Position numbers and translations under genes: made by a program. Shown in pieces: positions 42,297-51,989 of a stretch of DNA of 64,000 nucleotides (position 1 is the first letter of the stretch; the number at the start of each line of letters is the position of its first letter). The DNA is taken from assembly GCF_020509005.1 (NCBI RefSeq), contig NC_063022.1:620001-684000 (forward strand). Reading direction: 5' to 3'. The DNA is from Fulvia fulva. Lineage: Eukaryota; Ascomycota; Dothideomycetes; Mycosphaerellales; Mycosphaerellaceae. The notes under the pieces are model-generated. The model did no database searches. It worked only from the letters and a program-made list of their open reading frames with translations, and had not been told where the DNA came from.

Positions 42297-43890
42297 TCAC
42301 CTCATCTCCTCCCCCAAAACATCGCCCTGGACATTAACCAATCTAACATTCCCACCACCCTCCAAACTCGCCTCCCTCACCACACCACTCCCATCCCACC
42401 CAAAATCCACCTTCTCACCACCCCTGATCCTCAGCCCCCTCACACTTCCTCGTCCCCAAGCAGCCGGAATCGCATCTCCCAACACCACCGTTCTTACGCC
42501 ATCACTGCCAATATTCTGCGGTAAGTCCACAACCAACATTCCTAACACGGCCCCTGCAAACCCAAAATTCGCATCAATCTGAAACGGCAGATTTCTCCCA
42601 CTATACATACTCAACAGATTACCCGCCCAATTCTGCTCAATTGTCAACCGTAACTCATAATGTGCCATCTCCGTCTCATTCAATCTTGCTCAAGCCGCGG
42701 CGCGCCACACTTTCTCCCGGCCGCTGTTTGCATCTGTGATGCCGATGCCGCGGTTTACTAGGGATGTACGGACTGCGGACTGAATTGTGGAGTTGGTGTA
42801 GCCATTTGCGTAGGAGGCGATGGAGAAGCCGGGGTACCAGCCGATTAGGTGGGAGATGTGGCGGTGCGTATCGTTGGGAGTGTCGAGGGGCAGTTTCCAT
42901 TCTTGGATATGGTTGAAAGAGCCGATGTGAAGGCCGGTGTCGAGGTGGGAGGAGACGGTCAGTGTTGTGAGGAAGTCATGATTGGGCTCGTTTAGGATCA
43001 TCGCGGACTGGAGGGTTGTGGTGAAGAGCTGGTGGATGAGTTGTTGGTCGTGGGTGCAACCGAAAGTGGTGGGACCGTGTTCGGCGGATGTGCAGGGGTT
43101 GACGACGAGGGTGCCGTCGTTGAAGTATTGATCCTCTTAGAGCTGGGAAAGCCAGAACTGGGAGATGGAATTCAGCATCGGGTAGCCTGTTGAGCGGAGC
43201 CAGGCGACGTCTTGGCTGTTGTAATCGAAGTTGTCGAAGACATGCTGCATCATCCAGGCGGCGGCGATGGGGTAGTTTGCCCAGATTTCGCTCGAGATGT
43301 CGCCATCGCCTTTCATGCCAGTGTGGCCAAAGATGTTCATCTCGTTGTGCACTACCCAGCCGGAAGCATTGTAGAGTAGTCGGGCAGTCTCGGCACCACG
43401 AGGTGCCCAATTCTGTGCCATGTACTCCCACAACGGAGTCTGCAGTGGGCCAAGACCAGTCTGATCGGTATGGCAGTGGTTCATTTGTATGTTGATGGTG
43501 GCACGATAGTCTGCACTCCAGGCATTCGTCAAGTCAGTTGCCCGCTTTCCTTGTAGGTTTGGTGGAAGAGAGCCTTCTCGCGACGATGAGATGAACAGAT
43601 ATCTCGCAAAGTCGAACGTTAAAGACTCAAGATATGGATCACCAGCAGTATTGTTGGCCAGATATCGTGCAACGAGCTGTTCTGTCTCGACTTTTGAGGA
43701 GTTTCTGATATCTGGTAGCTCCAGCGTGAAAGCATCAAAATGCTCACTGTAGTCAGAGACGTGGGTATTGCGCAGGTCTGCCGCCGATTTTGTGAATGCC
43801 TTGGCAACAGCTTGTCGAACATACGCATCTGGATCCTCCCCACGGAAGCAATAGTTGTGAGCTGCCGTGCCCTTACTTTGGTCAAAGTGC
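42297..43890 (-). pseudogene. GH95 alpha-L-fucosidase relic, 5'-truncated with two in-frame stops
   Basis: One continuous frame reads from about 43890 to the stop at 42297. It contains GTAAHNYCFRGEDPDAY, LPPNLQGKRATDLTNAWSADY, NIQMNHCHTDQTGLGPL, GTLVVNPC and [19 protein letters not shown], all typical of the (alpha/alpha)6 catalytic domain of GH95. In-frame stops are a TAA at 43137-43139 (after FWLSQL; CAA to TAA fits) and a TGA at 42690-42692 (where related enzymes have Trp before ARLNETE; TGG to TGA fits). The N-terminal beta-sandwich domain and signal peptide, roughly the first 270 residues, are missing; homology ends where the oxidase begins. The enzyme class removes fucose from xyloglucan-type side chains. 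Confidence 0.8.
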
Positions 43891-45432
43891 CACCATCGAA
43901 CGATGGTCTAGGGCGGCAGAGAAGCCGGCCGGCGTATCTGTGATGCCAACCAGGGCTGAAGAGGTGAGAGCTAGCTCGAGTCACCACTATGGAGGACACG
44001 TTTCGACGTTGACAATTCCAGGTAGCCATTGCGGTCAAATACGCAACCGAGCATGGTCTCAATCTGGCTGTGAAGGGTGGCGGTCACTCGACCTCTGGTG
44101 CCAGCAGCACCGACGGAGGTACATGTGGAGGTGACGGAGTTATCAACCTTGAAGCTGATCGATCGTAGGTGTTCTCATCAATCTTGGAAAGATGCGGCAG
44201 GTCAACGTCGACGTCGACAACAAGCTCCTACACGTCCAAGGCGGCGCTCTCTGGCACGATGTCGATCAAGCCGCGTGGAAGCATGGACTCGCCACTGTCG
44301 GCGGCACCGTCGCAGACACCGGTGTCGGTGGACTGACTCTCGGTGGCGGCTACGGTCACCTCACCGGAAAGTACGGCCTGGTGTTCGACAACGTCGTAAG
44401 TTGCACCGTCGTCCTCGCAAGCGGCGAAATTGTCAAAGCAAGTGAGAGTGAGAACCCAGACCTCTTCTGGGCGCTCGGTGGAGCAGGCCAAAACTTCGGC
44501 GTGACAGTCGAATTCGTCTTCAAGGCCTATCCACCAGGAGAAATGTTCACTGGCATGTTAGCCTTCCCACCCACGCCCGATGTGATCGAGGAGATAGCGG
44601 CCGCGGGGAACGAGCTGTACCAGGTTCGAGATGGACCGCAAGGCCCGGAGACGAGGGCGCAGGGCAGGTGCGGCTCTCTTGTCGTCCTGGCTAAGCCACC
44701 TGATGCTGGAGGACAGACGATGATCCTGGCTTTGCATGCTTTCAATGGGACGGAAGAAGAGGGTCGAAAGCTGCTCAAGCCATTCTTTGACATCGGGCCG
44801 GTCGTGAATACGATGGCGATGCAGCCATATCCGACTGTCAACAACCTCGTCCCTGCCGTTATAGGAGCTCGCAGCAGCATGAAGGGAGCCGCTTTCATGC
44901 TACCAATCCGGGCTGGTTTCATGTCCGAGGTCATGACCAAGTACGATGAGTTCGTGTCTTCCAATGAAGATGCAGCACATAGTCTGGTCGCCTGGGAGCT
45001 ATACGATTCGGTAAAGGTCACATCACTCGACAATGGAAGCTACGCCAACCGGGGCTATCATCTCAACGGTCTCGTCATGCCGACGTGGTTCAAGCAAGAG
45101 AACGACGCGGTCTGCCGACAGTGGGCTCGTGATATCAGCGAGATGTGGAAGACTGAATTGCAAAAGCAAGGTGAAGAGACTGGCGAGGGCGTCGACGGTG
45201 GTATTGGGAGGCGAGGTCACAAGGGCGCTGTTATGCTTTATGGCAATTATGATGAGAGTGACATGACCAAGCGCGGGATAGGTATGCTAACGCGTGGCAG
45301 CAATACGATGAGAAGTCGAGAGACATCTTTGGAGAGAACTATGAGAGGTTGCAGCAGCTCAAGGCGAAGTATGACCCGAGCAATATGTTTGACAAGCTGT
45401 TTGCTATCACGCCGGCGCCTGCAAAGCTGTAG
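43796..45432 (+). pseudogene. FAD-linked oxidase (berberine-bridge-like), 5'-truncated and probably frameshifted near its end
   Basis: Introns at 43974-44021 and 44119-44168 are clean and restore RAEEV-VAIAVKYA and STDGG-VLINLGKMRQVNV. The FAD-binding PCMH domain shows VKGGGHSTSG (covalent His candidate) and LATVGGTVADTGVGGLTLGGGYG. The substrate domain and KAKYDPSNMFDKLF end the protein. Only about 20 residues before ERWSRAAEKPAGV are missing; upstream the frame runs to an ATG at 43796 through sequence antisense to the GH95 relic. Near 45280 the frame must move by one base to reach QQYDEKSRDIFGENYERL. A branch site and CAG precede that point, so a misread intron cannot be excluded. Such oxidases act on alcohols, sugars or secondary metabolites. 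Confidence 0.7.
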
Positions 45433-46312
45433 AAAACAACAAGTCCGAAAGGGACCCCGAAGGCCGAAGGGCCGAAGGGAAATGCATCGACACATCCAAT
45501 GCGAATACGCACAATCTTATGAAGCTCGACTTCCAGCTTGATGCCCTTTTCAAGGTAAGTTGTTGCAGACTTGAGTGTGCACAGCTGTCCGGGTGTAGTG
45601 ATGACCGAGCACAAATGACAAAGCGCCGGAGCATTCGGACACGATCCTTCAGCGTCACTGGTCTTGGCGTGGTTCCTTCTACGACTACGAATGCGCTACT
45701 GCGAGGAGCGAGCTGGGAGACGGAGATAGCACAGTCCGCATTCTCATTGTTCGGGGAAGTGATCAACTTGCCGCACAATCACAATCGATATAACTATCAA
45801 GACATCTCCAACCTGCCACTGTGATGCACACTACTACAACATTTTGAACAGCAGACGTTATGGATTCTAACAGATTGACACATCCTCCTTCTCTGTACTA
45901 CTGGTCGGAGCTAAAGCAAAAATATTACCTTCGATGTTCTGCTCGCAGTGCTTCCTCGACATTGTACCAACCTGTCGCAGCGACGTTCTGGAGACCTGAG
46001 ATGGACCAGGATCCGGTCCTGCTCTCAAGCGGCGACGAACAGAGACGACGGAGCGGGTCTTCAAATGCCACTTCGACATCCAGCAATAGGTAGACCTTGC
46101 TGTCTTCGAAGTTCCGGGAAGAGCACCAACGAGCCAGTGCCAAGAATGTCTGAGTCCATCACAGTCATTGACAATGTGGCATCCACCAAGGTGTGCCTCA
46201 ATATACTTTTGTCGACTTAGACTTTGCACGGCATTCAACTTCGAGCAACACCGAGTACACATCGCCTTTGACCGATCACTTTCGAGGTGGAAACCCGCTC
46301 CACCCTTGCACC
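45433..46312. other. Intergenic region upstream of phosphoglycerate mutase
   Basis: Short plus-strand frames (for example 45860-46093 from an ATG, 77 codons) lack recognisable content. A GGCCGAAG-type micro-repeat lies at 45460-45480, just after the oxidase stop. The 3' part is presumably the promoter of the mutase gene. Confidence 0.35.
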
Positions 46313-47002
46313 ATGCCAGCCCCATACCGCCTCATAATCCTCCGCCACGGCCGCAGTGAATGGAACGAAAAGAACCTCTTCACCGGCTGGGTCGACGTGC
46401 CCCTCAACTCCCAAGGCCGCGAGGAAGCAGTTCAAGCCGGCAAGCTCCTCACGAAGGAAGGCTGGCTCCCCGACCTGCTCTACACATCTCTCCTCCGCCG
46501 CGCCATCGTCACCGCGAACCTCGCACTGGACGAATGCAACCGGCTCTGGATCCCGACGAAGCGGAACTGGACGCTGAATGAGCGCCACTATGGCGGGTTG
46601 CAAGGTCTGGATAAAGCTGAAGCGGCCGACAAGAACGGAGCTGAGCAAGTCCATCTTTGGCGGAGAAGTTTTGATGTTCGTCCACCTCCCACGTCTGAGG
46701 AGTACAGGAAGGGAGAAGATGATGGCCGCTACGCATCGCAGGGTGTGCAAGTGCCAAGCACGGAGTGTCTGAAAGACGTGCTAGAGAGGGTGTTGCCGTA
46801 TTGGAAGGGGGAAATTGTGCCAGACCTCAAGGCTGGCAAGACGGTGATGATTGCGGCGCATGGGAACTCGCTGAGAGCGCTGATGAAGGAGTTGGAGGGG
46901 ATCAGTGATTGGGATATACCGGGTGTGGAGATTCCGACGGGGGTGCCGATTGTGTATGAGTTGGATGAGGAGTTTAGGGGGAAGGGGAGGCAGTTGGGGT
47001 GA
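46313..47002 (+). CDS. Cofactor-dependent phosphoglycerate mutase
   Basis: The single exon encodes 229 residues from the ATG at 46313 ([18 protein letters not shown]). RHGRSEWN holds the phosphohistidine, [10 protein letters not shown] the following substrate loop, and [15 protein letters not shown] the Glu/Arg active-site block. [12 protein letters not shown] carries the second catalytic His. Its size and C-terminal [12 protein letters not shown] match the dPGM (GpmA-like) branch, which interconverts 3- and 2-phosphoglycerate in glycolysis. The upstream in-frame non-ATG extension to 46193 was rejected. All catalytic residues are present. Confidence 0.93.
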   Translation: MPAPYRLIILRHGRSEWNEKNLFTGWVDVPLNSQGREEAVQAGKLLTKEGWLPDLLYTSLLRRAIVTANLALDECNRLWIPTKRNWTLNERHYGGLQGLDKAEAADKNGAEQVHLWRRSFDVRPPPTSEEYRKGEDDGRYASQGVQVPSTECLKDVLERVLPYWKGEIVPDLKAGKTVMIAAHGNSLRALMKELEGISDWDIPGVEIPTGVPIVYELDEEFRGKGRQLG

Positions 47003-47398
47003 GGGTGTGGTGATGGGGTGGGCTGTGGGGTGGGTCAGTGGCTGGATTGTGTGGCTTTGGGTTAGGAGTACTGCTCTCGTGGCTATTATCTCGTGCATAC
47101 AACAGCCCAATCAATTTCGAATTCACTTGTTCTGTATATTATTCACACGGTATCAAACTCTCGTTGGTAAGGTTCCCATGAGAACCATGAGAGAGTTCCC
47201 CGCAGGTCAAATACTGTAGTACCTCGTATCCTTATGATGACCCTCATCACTAGCTAGGTCACACCAGAGTAGGAGACCAGCTAGATAGGACTGACGCCTA
47301 AACGCCGCATGCTGTAGAATCGGCTTAGAAACGAGACTTATAACCCTTATCGTCCTTTAGAACATCACACCCTTCTGTGATCACTCCTGAATTACGGA
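47003..47398. other. Intergenic region with AT-richer tract
   Basis: The tract at about 47210-47370 (rich in CTAG, TAG and TTATAA-type words) differs in composition from its surroundings and borders the P450 relic. It may be eroded or repeat-derived sequence, but no element ends can be shown. Confidence 0.3.
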
Positions 47399-47886
47399 AC
47401 CCCGCAGAGCCTTTTACAGAACTCCAGAATATGCCGCCTTCCGCTACAAACCCAACTTCCACCGAGCCGACGACTTCTGTCCCGAGAGGTAGATGGGAGA
47501 CCCAGCGTTCAAGAATGATCAGCTTGATGCTGTGCAAGCCTTCTCCACTGGTCCTCGAAACTGCATAGGCAAGGTAAGTTACAAGATGTGCTCGTGACCA
47601 CGATTTGACGATCTGACTCTCTCTGCAGAACTTGGCACAACACGAGATGCGCCTGATACTGGCTACGCTGTTACTGCACTTCGATGTGGAGCTCTGTGAG
47701 GAGACCTTCGACTGGAGTGATCAAGTCGCTTACCTGAACTTCATCAAGAAGCCATTGATGGTGAAGCTGACACCAGTGCGGGAGATTGGATGCTGTATCA
47801 GCACATGTTCGAATCTTGATACCTGCCCAACTGAATCAAATTTGATGGAGGAAGTCGTGAAATCCCGTAGCTCAAGAAGAAGGTAG
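47399..47886 (+). pseudogene. Cytochrome P450 relic, C-terminal part only
   Basis: From about 47427 the frame reads EYAAFRYKPNFHRADDFCPER, then a TAG at 47490-47492, then MGDPAFKNDQ and the heme-binding loop FSTGPRNCIGK (F-x2-G-x-R-x-C-x-G intact). A 55-bp intron (47574-47628, GTAAGT...CTGCAG) follows, then NLAQHEMRLILATLLLHFD and KPLMVKLTPV. The stop sits where P450s have the Trp of PERW, so TGG to TAG is the simple explanation. The first roughly 350 residues of a P450, including the I helix and ExxR, are absent. Preserved splice sites and heme loop indicate fairly recent loss. Confidence 0.8.
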
Positions 47887-47922
47887 CATGATCCAGATTA
47901 TCAGCATCTGCCGCTGCCCAAG

Positions 47923-48942
47923 TCATGACTTGCCTCCCTGCGCTACCCCGAGCACATCTCCATCATCGGCGACGCTCCTAGCCGCTACAATATCAGCCTT
48001 GATATTCCTCAAACTATCCTGAAATCCCGCTGTAACACTCAAAGCATCAGCAGCAGCAAGGTGAATCGAGAAAGCCGAAAGCCACCGATCCTCCCGTACA
48101 GACGCCTTGAAAGTCGTAACCATAAGCGGATTCAAATATCGTCGACTAGCCGCAATCATCTCTCCCACAGCATCCAAGAACAGCGGCTCGTTGCGTCCAT
48201 TGAGTGGCAAGCTGAGATCTTTCCGCAAATCACCCGGCCCAAGCATGAGAGCTGATACACCCGGCACAGCCGCGATGGAGTCTACATTGGCGATCGCACG
48301 CTACAATCGTGTGAGGGCCTGAAAGCTCGATGGACTGGGAGGATACTCACGGCACTTTCAAGCTGACAAACCACGGCCACGTGCGCGTTGGCGACATCGG
48401 TGAAGCAGCTGCCGCAGATGGTGCTGTCCGTGACGCGTGGTGTTAGAGAGAATGGCGATAGCGATCGCTCTCCAGCTGGTGGGTATCGACATCTTCGGAC
48501 AGCCTCGCGGGCTTGTTTAGCATCGTCGATGTGCGGGAACACGATACCTGCGGCGCCTATGAACAAGCAAGGTCATGTCAGTCATTGGCGAATGAGATCG
48601 GTCCAACACAGTGCAGCGAGACATACCAGCATCGAGGGCGTACGTGACCAAATCTGACCGCACCGATGGTACGCGCACGACTGCCAGCGAACTTCCTTCA
48701 CTACAGAAATTGGCCGTCTGTACCAAACGGACAAGGTTCTCCGGATCGATGGCAGTATGTTGCGCATCGATTAGTATCATGTCGTAGCCGAGAGGCGCTA
48801 CGGTGCGCACCACTGAGGTGTGAGGGAAAGAGACGACACAGCCGAACAGGTGAGACGAGGCAGGATGTGGCCTCATCGTTGCCGCCATAGCTCGTCGTAG
48901 ATTGCTGGGCTGGAAGAGCTTTGCCGCACGGTACTTGTTCAT
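47923..48942 (-). CDS. HpcH/HpaI aldolase/citrate-lyase family protein
   Basis: Exons 48942-48627, 48556-48351 and 48300-47923 encode 299 residues; introns are 70 and 50 bp. The spliced protein has the TIM-barrel pattern of this family: LFGCVVSFPHTSVVRTVAPLGYDMILIDAQHTAID, then VVRVPSV, GIVFPHIDDAKQAREAV, VVCQLESARAIANVD (metal-binding Glu) and ALMLGPGDLRKDL (metal-binding Asp). Members cleave or form C-C bonds with pyruvate or oxaloacetate; the family includes 4-hydroxy-2-oxo-heptanedioate aldolase and fungal macrophomate synthase. The substrate cannot be told. It starts head-on to nothing nearby and its 3' end faces the P450 relic. The frame is intact. Confidence 0.88.
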
Positions 48943-49576
48943 GGCTGGAAGGTGTCTGAAGGGATGGTAGCCAAGCGAGGTACTAATGGCTGGCCAGCAG
49001 CTTTAAGAGTGTCCTGAGTCCAATTCACCAAGATCCACCACGTGCGGCCGAGATGGACTCTTGCTGTGGTGTGCGCAGTCTAGCATTGTCGACCGCATTA
49101 GTTCCTCCAACCTTGCGCGCAAGCTGCAGAAGTTGGGGCATGGTAGATGCCTTCTGTAGCGACAGCAGCGGCGGTATGCATGTGCTGAGGGTAGTCTGCA
49201 GCTGCGTCAAGCTAGCCCGGTATTCGGCGATAATCAGCGAATTGCTGCCATGCAATGTTCACGCCTAGAACATGAAGATGCCGAGCGTTGGTGAAGCAAA
49301 GACTCGTCTGCCCCGATGCGGTAGGTAGCTTCTTTCCGAAACGGGATGTCGCAGGCTTGCTGACCTGGTGAAATGCACATTGTCCATCTTGTCGCCACTT
49401 TACTGTAGCTCGAGGCCAGCTGCAACCTTCTCCATGGTTCGAGATCCGTTAAGCAGTGGAAGCAGCACTTCTGTGCCGCAATCACCTTCATTCCTGGTTT
49501 GAAGACCGCTCGGCAGACCTGCATTAGCCTTTTGATTGAACGACTGTAAAGGCTGGCTATGTCGTTCAGTTATTTC
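48943..49576. other. Intergenic region
   Basis: It separates the 5' end of the aldolase gene from the 3' end of the next minus-strand gene. Short frames on both strands (for example 49053-49268 plus, 49234-49524 minus) lack recognisable content. Confidence 0.35.
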
Positions 49577-50290
49577 TCAACGACGTTTCTGGTAGTCCTC
49601 CTTCGGCCACCACAGCGACGGCGTGCCGCCGATGATCATGAGTCTCATGATGACTAAAGTATGCCCGTGCTTGCCAAATGTGGATACCAGGGCAGAGAAC
49701 AGTCTACTGAGGCGGGTCGACATACCGACATCCTCCCACGGAGCCAATATTGTATGCCTTGCGGATGCCCAGTCCGCTCGAATGCATCCCCAGCTGGCCC
49801 GACTCAAATCGCGCGCCCTGTCGAGCATCGGTCCTACTACATCGGGAGCCATTGAAGTGATGAGCCTTCGACGATACAGAGACACTCTATAGTCAAAGTA
49901 TGCTTTCTTGACAGCTCTGTAGCGCTCCTTCGCCTGGACTCGCAGCATGTCTGCCTCCAGACGGGCTGCCCTGGAGTTTCGTTCCTGGTCGGGTGTGATC
50001 TGCTGCTCTTTTGAGTCGCTGATGTCTTTCCATATCTTCGATGCCTCCTGCTCATTCTCACGGGCCAGCTGCCTGTCTTCGGGACCTGTATACTCCTTGA
50101 GTACGTTGATCATATGCTGGCTCGCTCTGGAAAGTGGTCGGCGCTGACGTCGGTCCTGCTTTTGGAGACTCGCGGTGGTGGTGGTGAAGCTGCAGCGTTG
50201 GACTTGTAACACAGGCTGGCGGCTGCGGGAGGTGATGGTTGGCGCGCATCGTAAAGGTGTGTGGGGGCTATGAAGCCGTATTGCCAGCAT
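49577..50290 (-). CDS. Unknown protein with mitochondrial-type presequence
   Basis: A single exon of 237 residues starts at the ATG at 50290. The first 60 residues (MLAIRLHSPHTPLRCAPTIT...) are rich in Arg, Ser and Thr and almost free of acidic residues, as in mitochondrial targeting sequences. The middle is a charged, helical, coiled-coil-like stretch (ENEQEASKIWKDISDSKEQQ and EADMLRVQAKERYRAVKKAYF). A mildly hydrophobic C-terminal segment (GHTLVIMRLMIIGGTPSLWW) could sit in a membrane. I do not recognise the family. The codon pattern and length argue for a real gene. Confidence 0.55.
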   Translation of the reverse strand: MLAIRLHSPHTPLRCAPTITSRSRQPVLQVQRCSFTTTTASLQKQDRRQRRPLSRASQHMINVLKEYTGPEDRQLARENEQEASKIWKDISDSKEQQITPDQERNSRAARLEADMLRVQAKERYRAVKKAYFDYRVSLYRRRLITSMAPDVVGPMLDRARDLSRASWGCIRADWASARHTILAPWEDVGMSTRLSRLFSALVSTFGKHGHTLVIMRLMIIGGTPSLWWPKEDYQKRR

Positions 50291-51584
50291 TACTCAGGTG
50301 TGTCGAGGAATGCAGAGGCCGACGAGAATTGCCCAGACCTTCTATGGAGCAGCGTAACGTCTGAAAGTGCCCCTGTGCTCGTTGTAGCTGGCGAAGAGCA
50401 TCGTGTAAGAAATGATTCACCCCGTCATGTCGCTGTCGACGGCGAGATATGAGGTGGAGACTCTGTGACAGGGTAGAACTATCTTACTGGATCACAGGTA
50501 CCGCGCGCTAGTGGAAGACAGATTTCCTATCACCGCATACTGCTGCTTCACCAACCTTTCTTTCCACCACATCGTCTCGATGGATGGTACTCCATGTTCA
50601 CCTACAGACGGATGGTTCTCCCTGTTCACCTACAGATTGGAACTCCATGCCATACTGACAGCAAAAGACCATGAGATCCGAGCTGGCACAACGTTAGATC
50701 TAATCTTGTCTCGGCCGCCGCGACGTGCCCTCATCAGGAATTGCGAAGAACGCAGCACAAGGACTTGGACTCAGTTGCCGTGACTCTGGTGTTCCATGAA
50801 GATGTTAATCGCACCTTGGTTACACTCGAAATAGATAGCCGTCTACAAGCGAGAGGGTTTGCTGATGTTGTCTTTCTGGCAGCATCAGGATCGTCTTTAA
50901 ACTCCGGCCGCCGCAGCTGAGCCTCACCTGCATCCAAATAGGCAAGCGGTCGAACAACAGACGGCGGCAAACTGTATATCGCCGAAATGCTATCATTAGC
51001 ATGACAGCAATCCTCTGATCTGCACTTCAGCCGCTGCCAACGATACTGCTGCTATGGACAACTGTGCGGCGCGGTGCAGTAGAAGATGGTATCGAAGCAC
51101 TGAATGCTGTCCAAGACGTTACCAAAGTGGCACAAGATGCGTGAAGTTCAAGGCATGTCACTGACACCTGCCTGGCGATAGCCAGCCTTGCCGAGGAGAT
51201 CCGGAATGAGATAAATACCCGATCGTGGGCTGCCGGCCATTCTCAAGCAATCCTTCGTACGAAGTAGTGCATCACGCGCTGGCCGGATACGGGGACACAC
51301 CACTGTTCCTCACACTTCACGACAACATGGACGAACATAGCCTCATCCTGTCAGCCCGTATTGGCCAGCTCGCTTCATGGCTTGGACGTAACATCATGTT
51401 GCTGTATGCAACTCAATCAGAACACGCCGCACTGGCGATGAGGTATAAGTATACAGTCTCTTTCCCCTCCAGTCCACCATCATCATCAACAAAAACATCT
51501 CAAGCAATCAATACTCTCAATACAATCACTCACCACCAATAACACCACTCCAAAACAACCGACCCAACACCACCACCACCCAAA
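50291..51584. other. Intergenic region upstream of a small secreted protein gene
   Basis: No gene is supported. A perfect-register 28-bp direct repeat (two units, two to three mismatches) occupies 50582-50637. The 3' end carries a TATA-like box and a C/A-rich leader for the secreted protein gene. Confidence 0.45.
51444..51454 (+). promoter_or_regulatory. TATA-like box of the small secreted protein gene
   Basis: The sequence TATAAGTATAC lies about 140 bp before the ATG at 51585. It is followed by a CT-rich patch and a long C/A-rich leader ending CCCAAAATG, a good fungal start context. Such architecture is typical of strongly induced secreted-protein genes. Confidence 0.5.
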
Positions 51585-51989
51585 ATGCAATACACAACCA
51601 TCCTCGCCCTCATCACCGCCATCGCGGCCCCAGCCCTCGCAGCTCCCGCCGGCGCCCCAGCAATCACAACCTGGACGCTCCGCGACTTCACCCGCGCCTG
51701 CAACGGCGCCTGCACCTACGACTACACCATCATCACCGGCCAAGACGCCACTCCCTGCTCGTACACCGCCGCTGGCCCACAAGCCTCCTACAATAACGTG
51801 CACTGCGGTGCTTTCACTATCTCATCCAACTGGAGTGGACAGTTCGGCCCCGGTCAAGGCTTCCAGACGCTGGCGGTCGTGAGGGATGGACAGATTGTGT
51901 ACCCGGGCTATAGTGATGCTGAGTTGGTGAATGGACAGGCTGTTGTGCCGGATAAGGCGTTTCAGCCACAGGCTGTTGGGCAGTTCTAG
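51585..51989 (+). CDS. Small secreted protein, effector candidate
   Basis: A single exon encodes 134 residues. MQYTTILALITAIAAPALA is a strong signal peptide with a cleavage site before APAGAP. The mature part has four Cys (CNGACTYDY, PCSYTA, VHCGAF), enough for two disulfide bonds. It contains WTLRDFTRAC and ISSNWSGQFGPGQGFQTLAVVRDG, a pattern I have seen in small secreted proteins of plant-associated ascomycetes but cannot name. There is no membrane segment or GPI signal. The size, cysteines and promoter fit an effector or surface-active protein; activity is unproven. Confidence 0.72.
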   Translation: MQYTTILALITAIAAPALAAPAGAPAITTWTLRDFTRACNGACTYDYTIITGQDATPCSYTAAGPQASYNNVHCGAFTISSNWSGQFGPGQGFQTLAVVRDGQIVYPGYSDAELVNGQAVVPDKAFQPQAVGQF

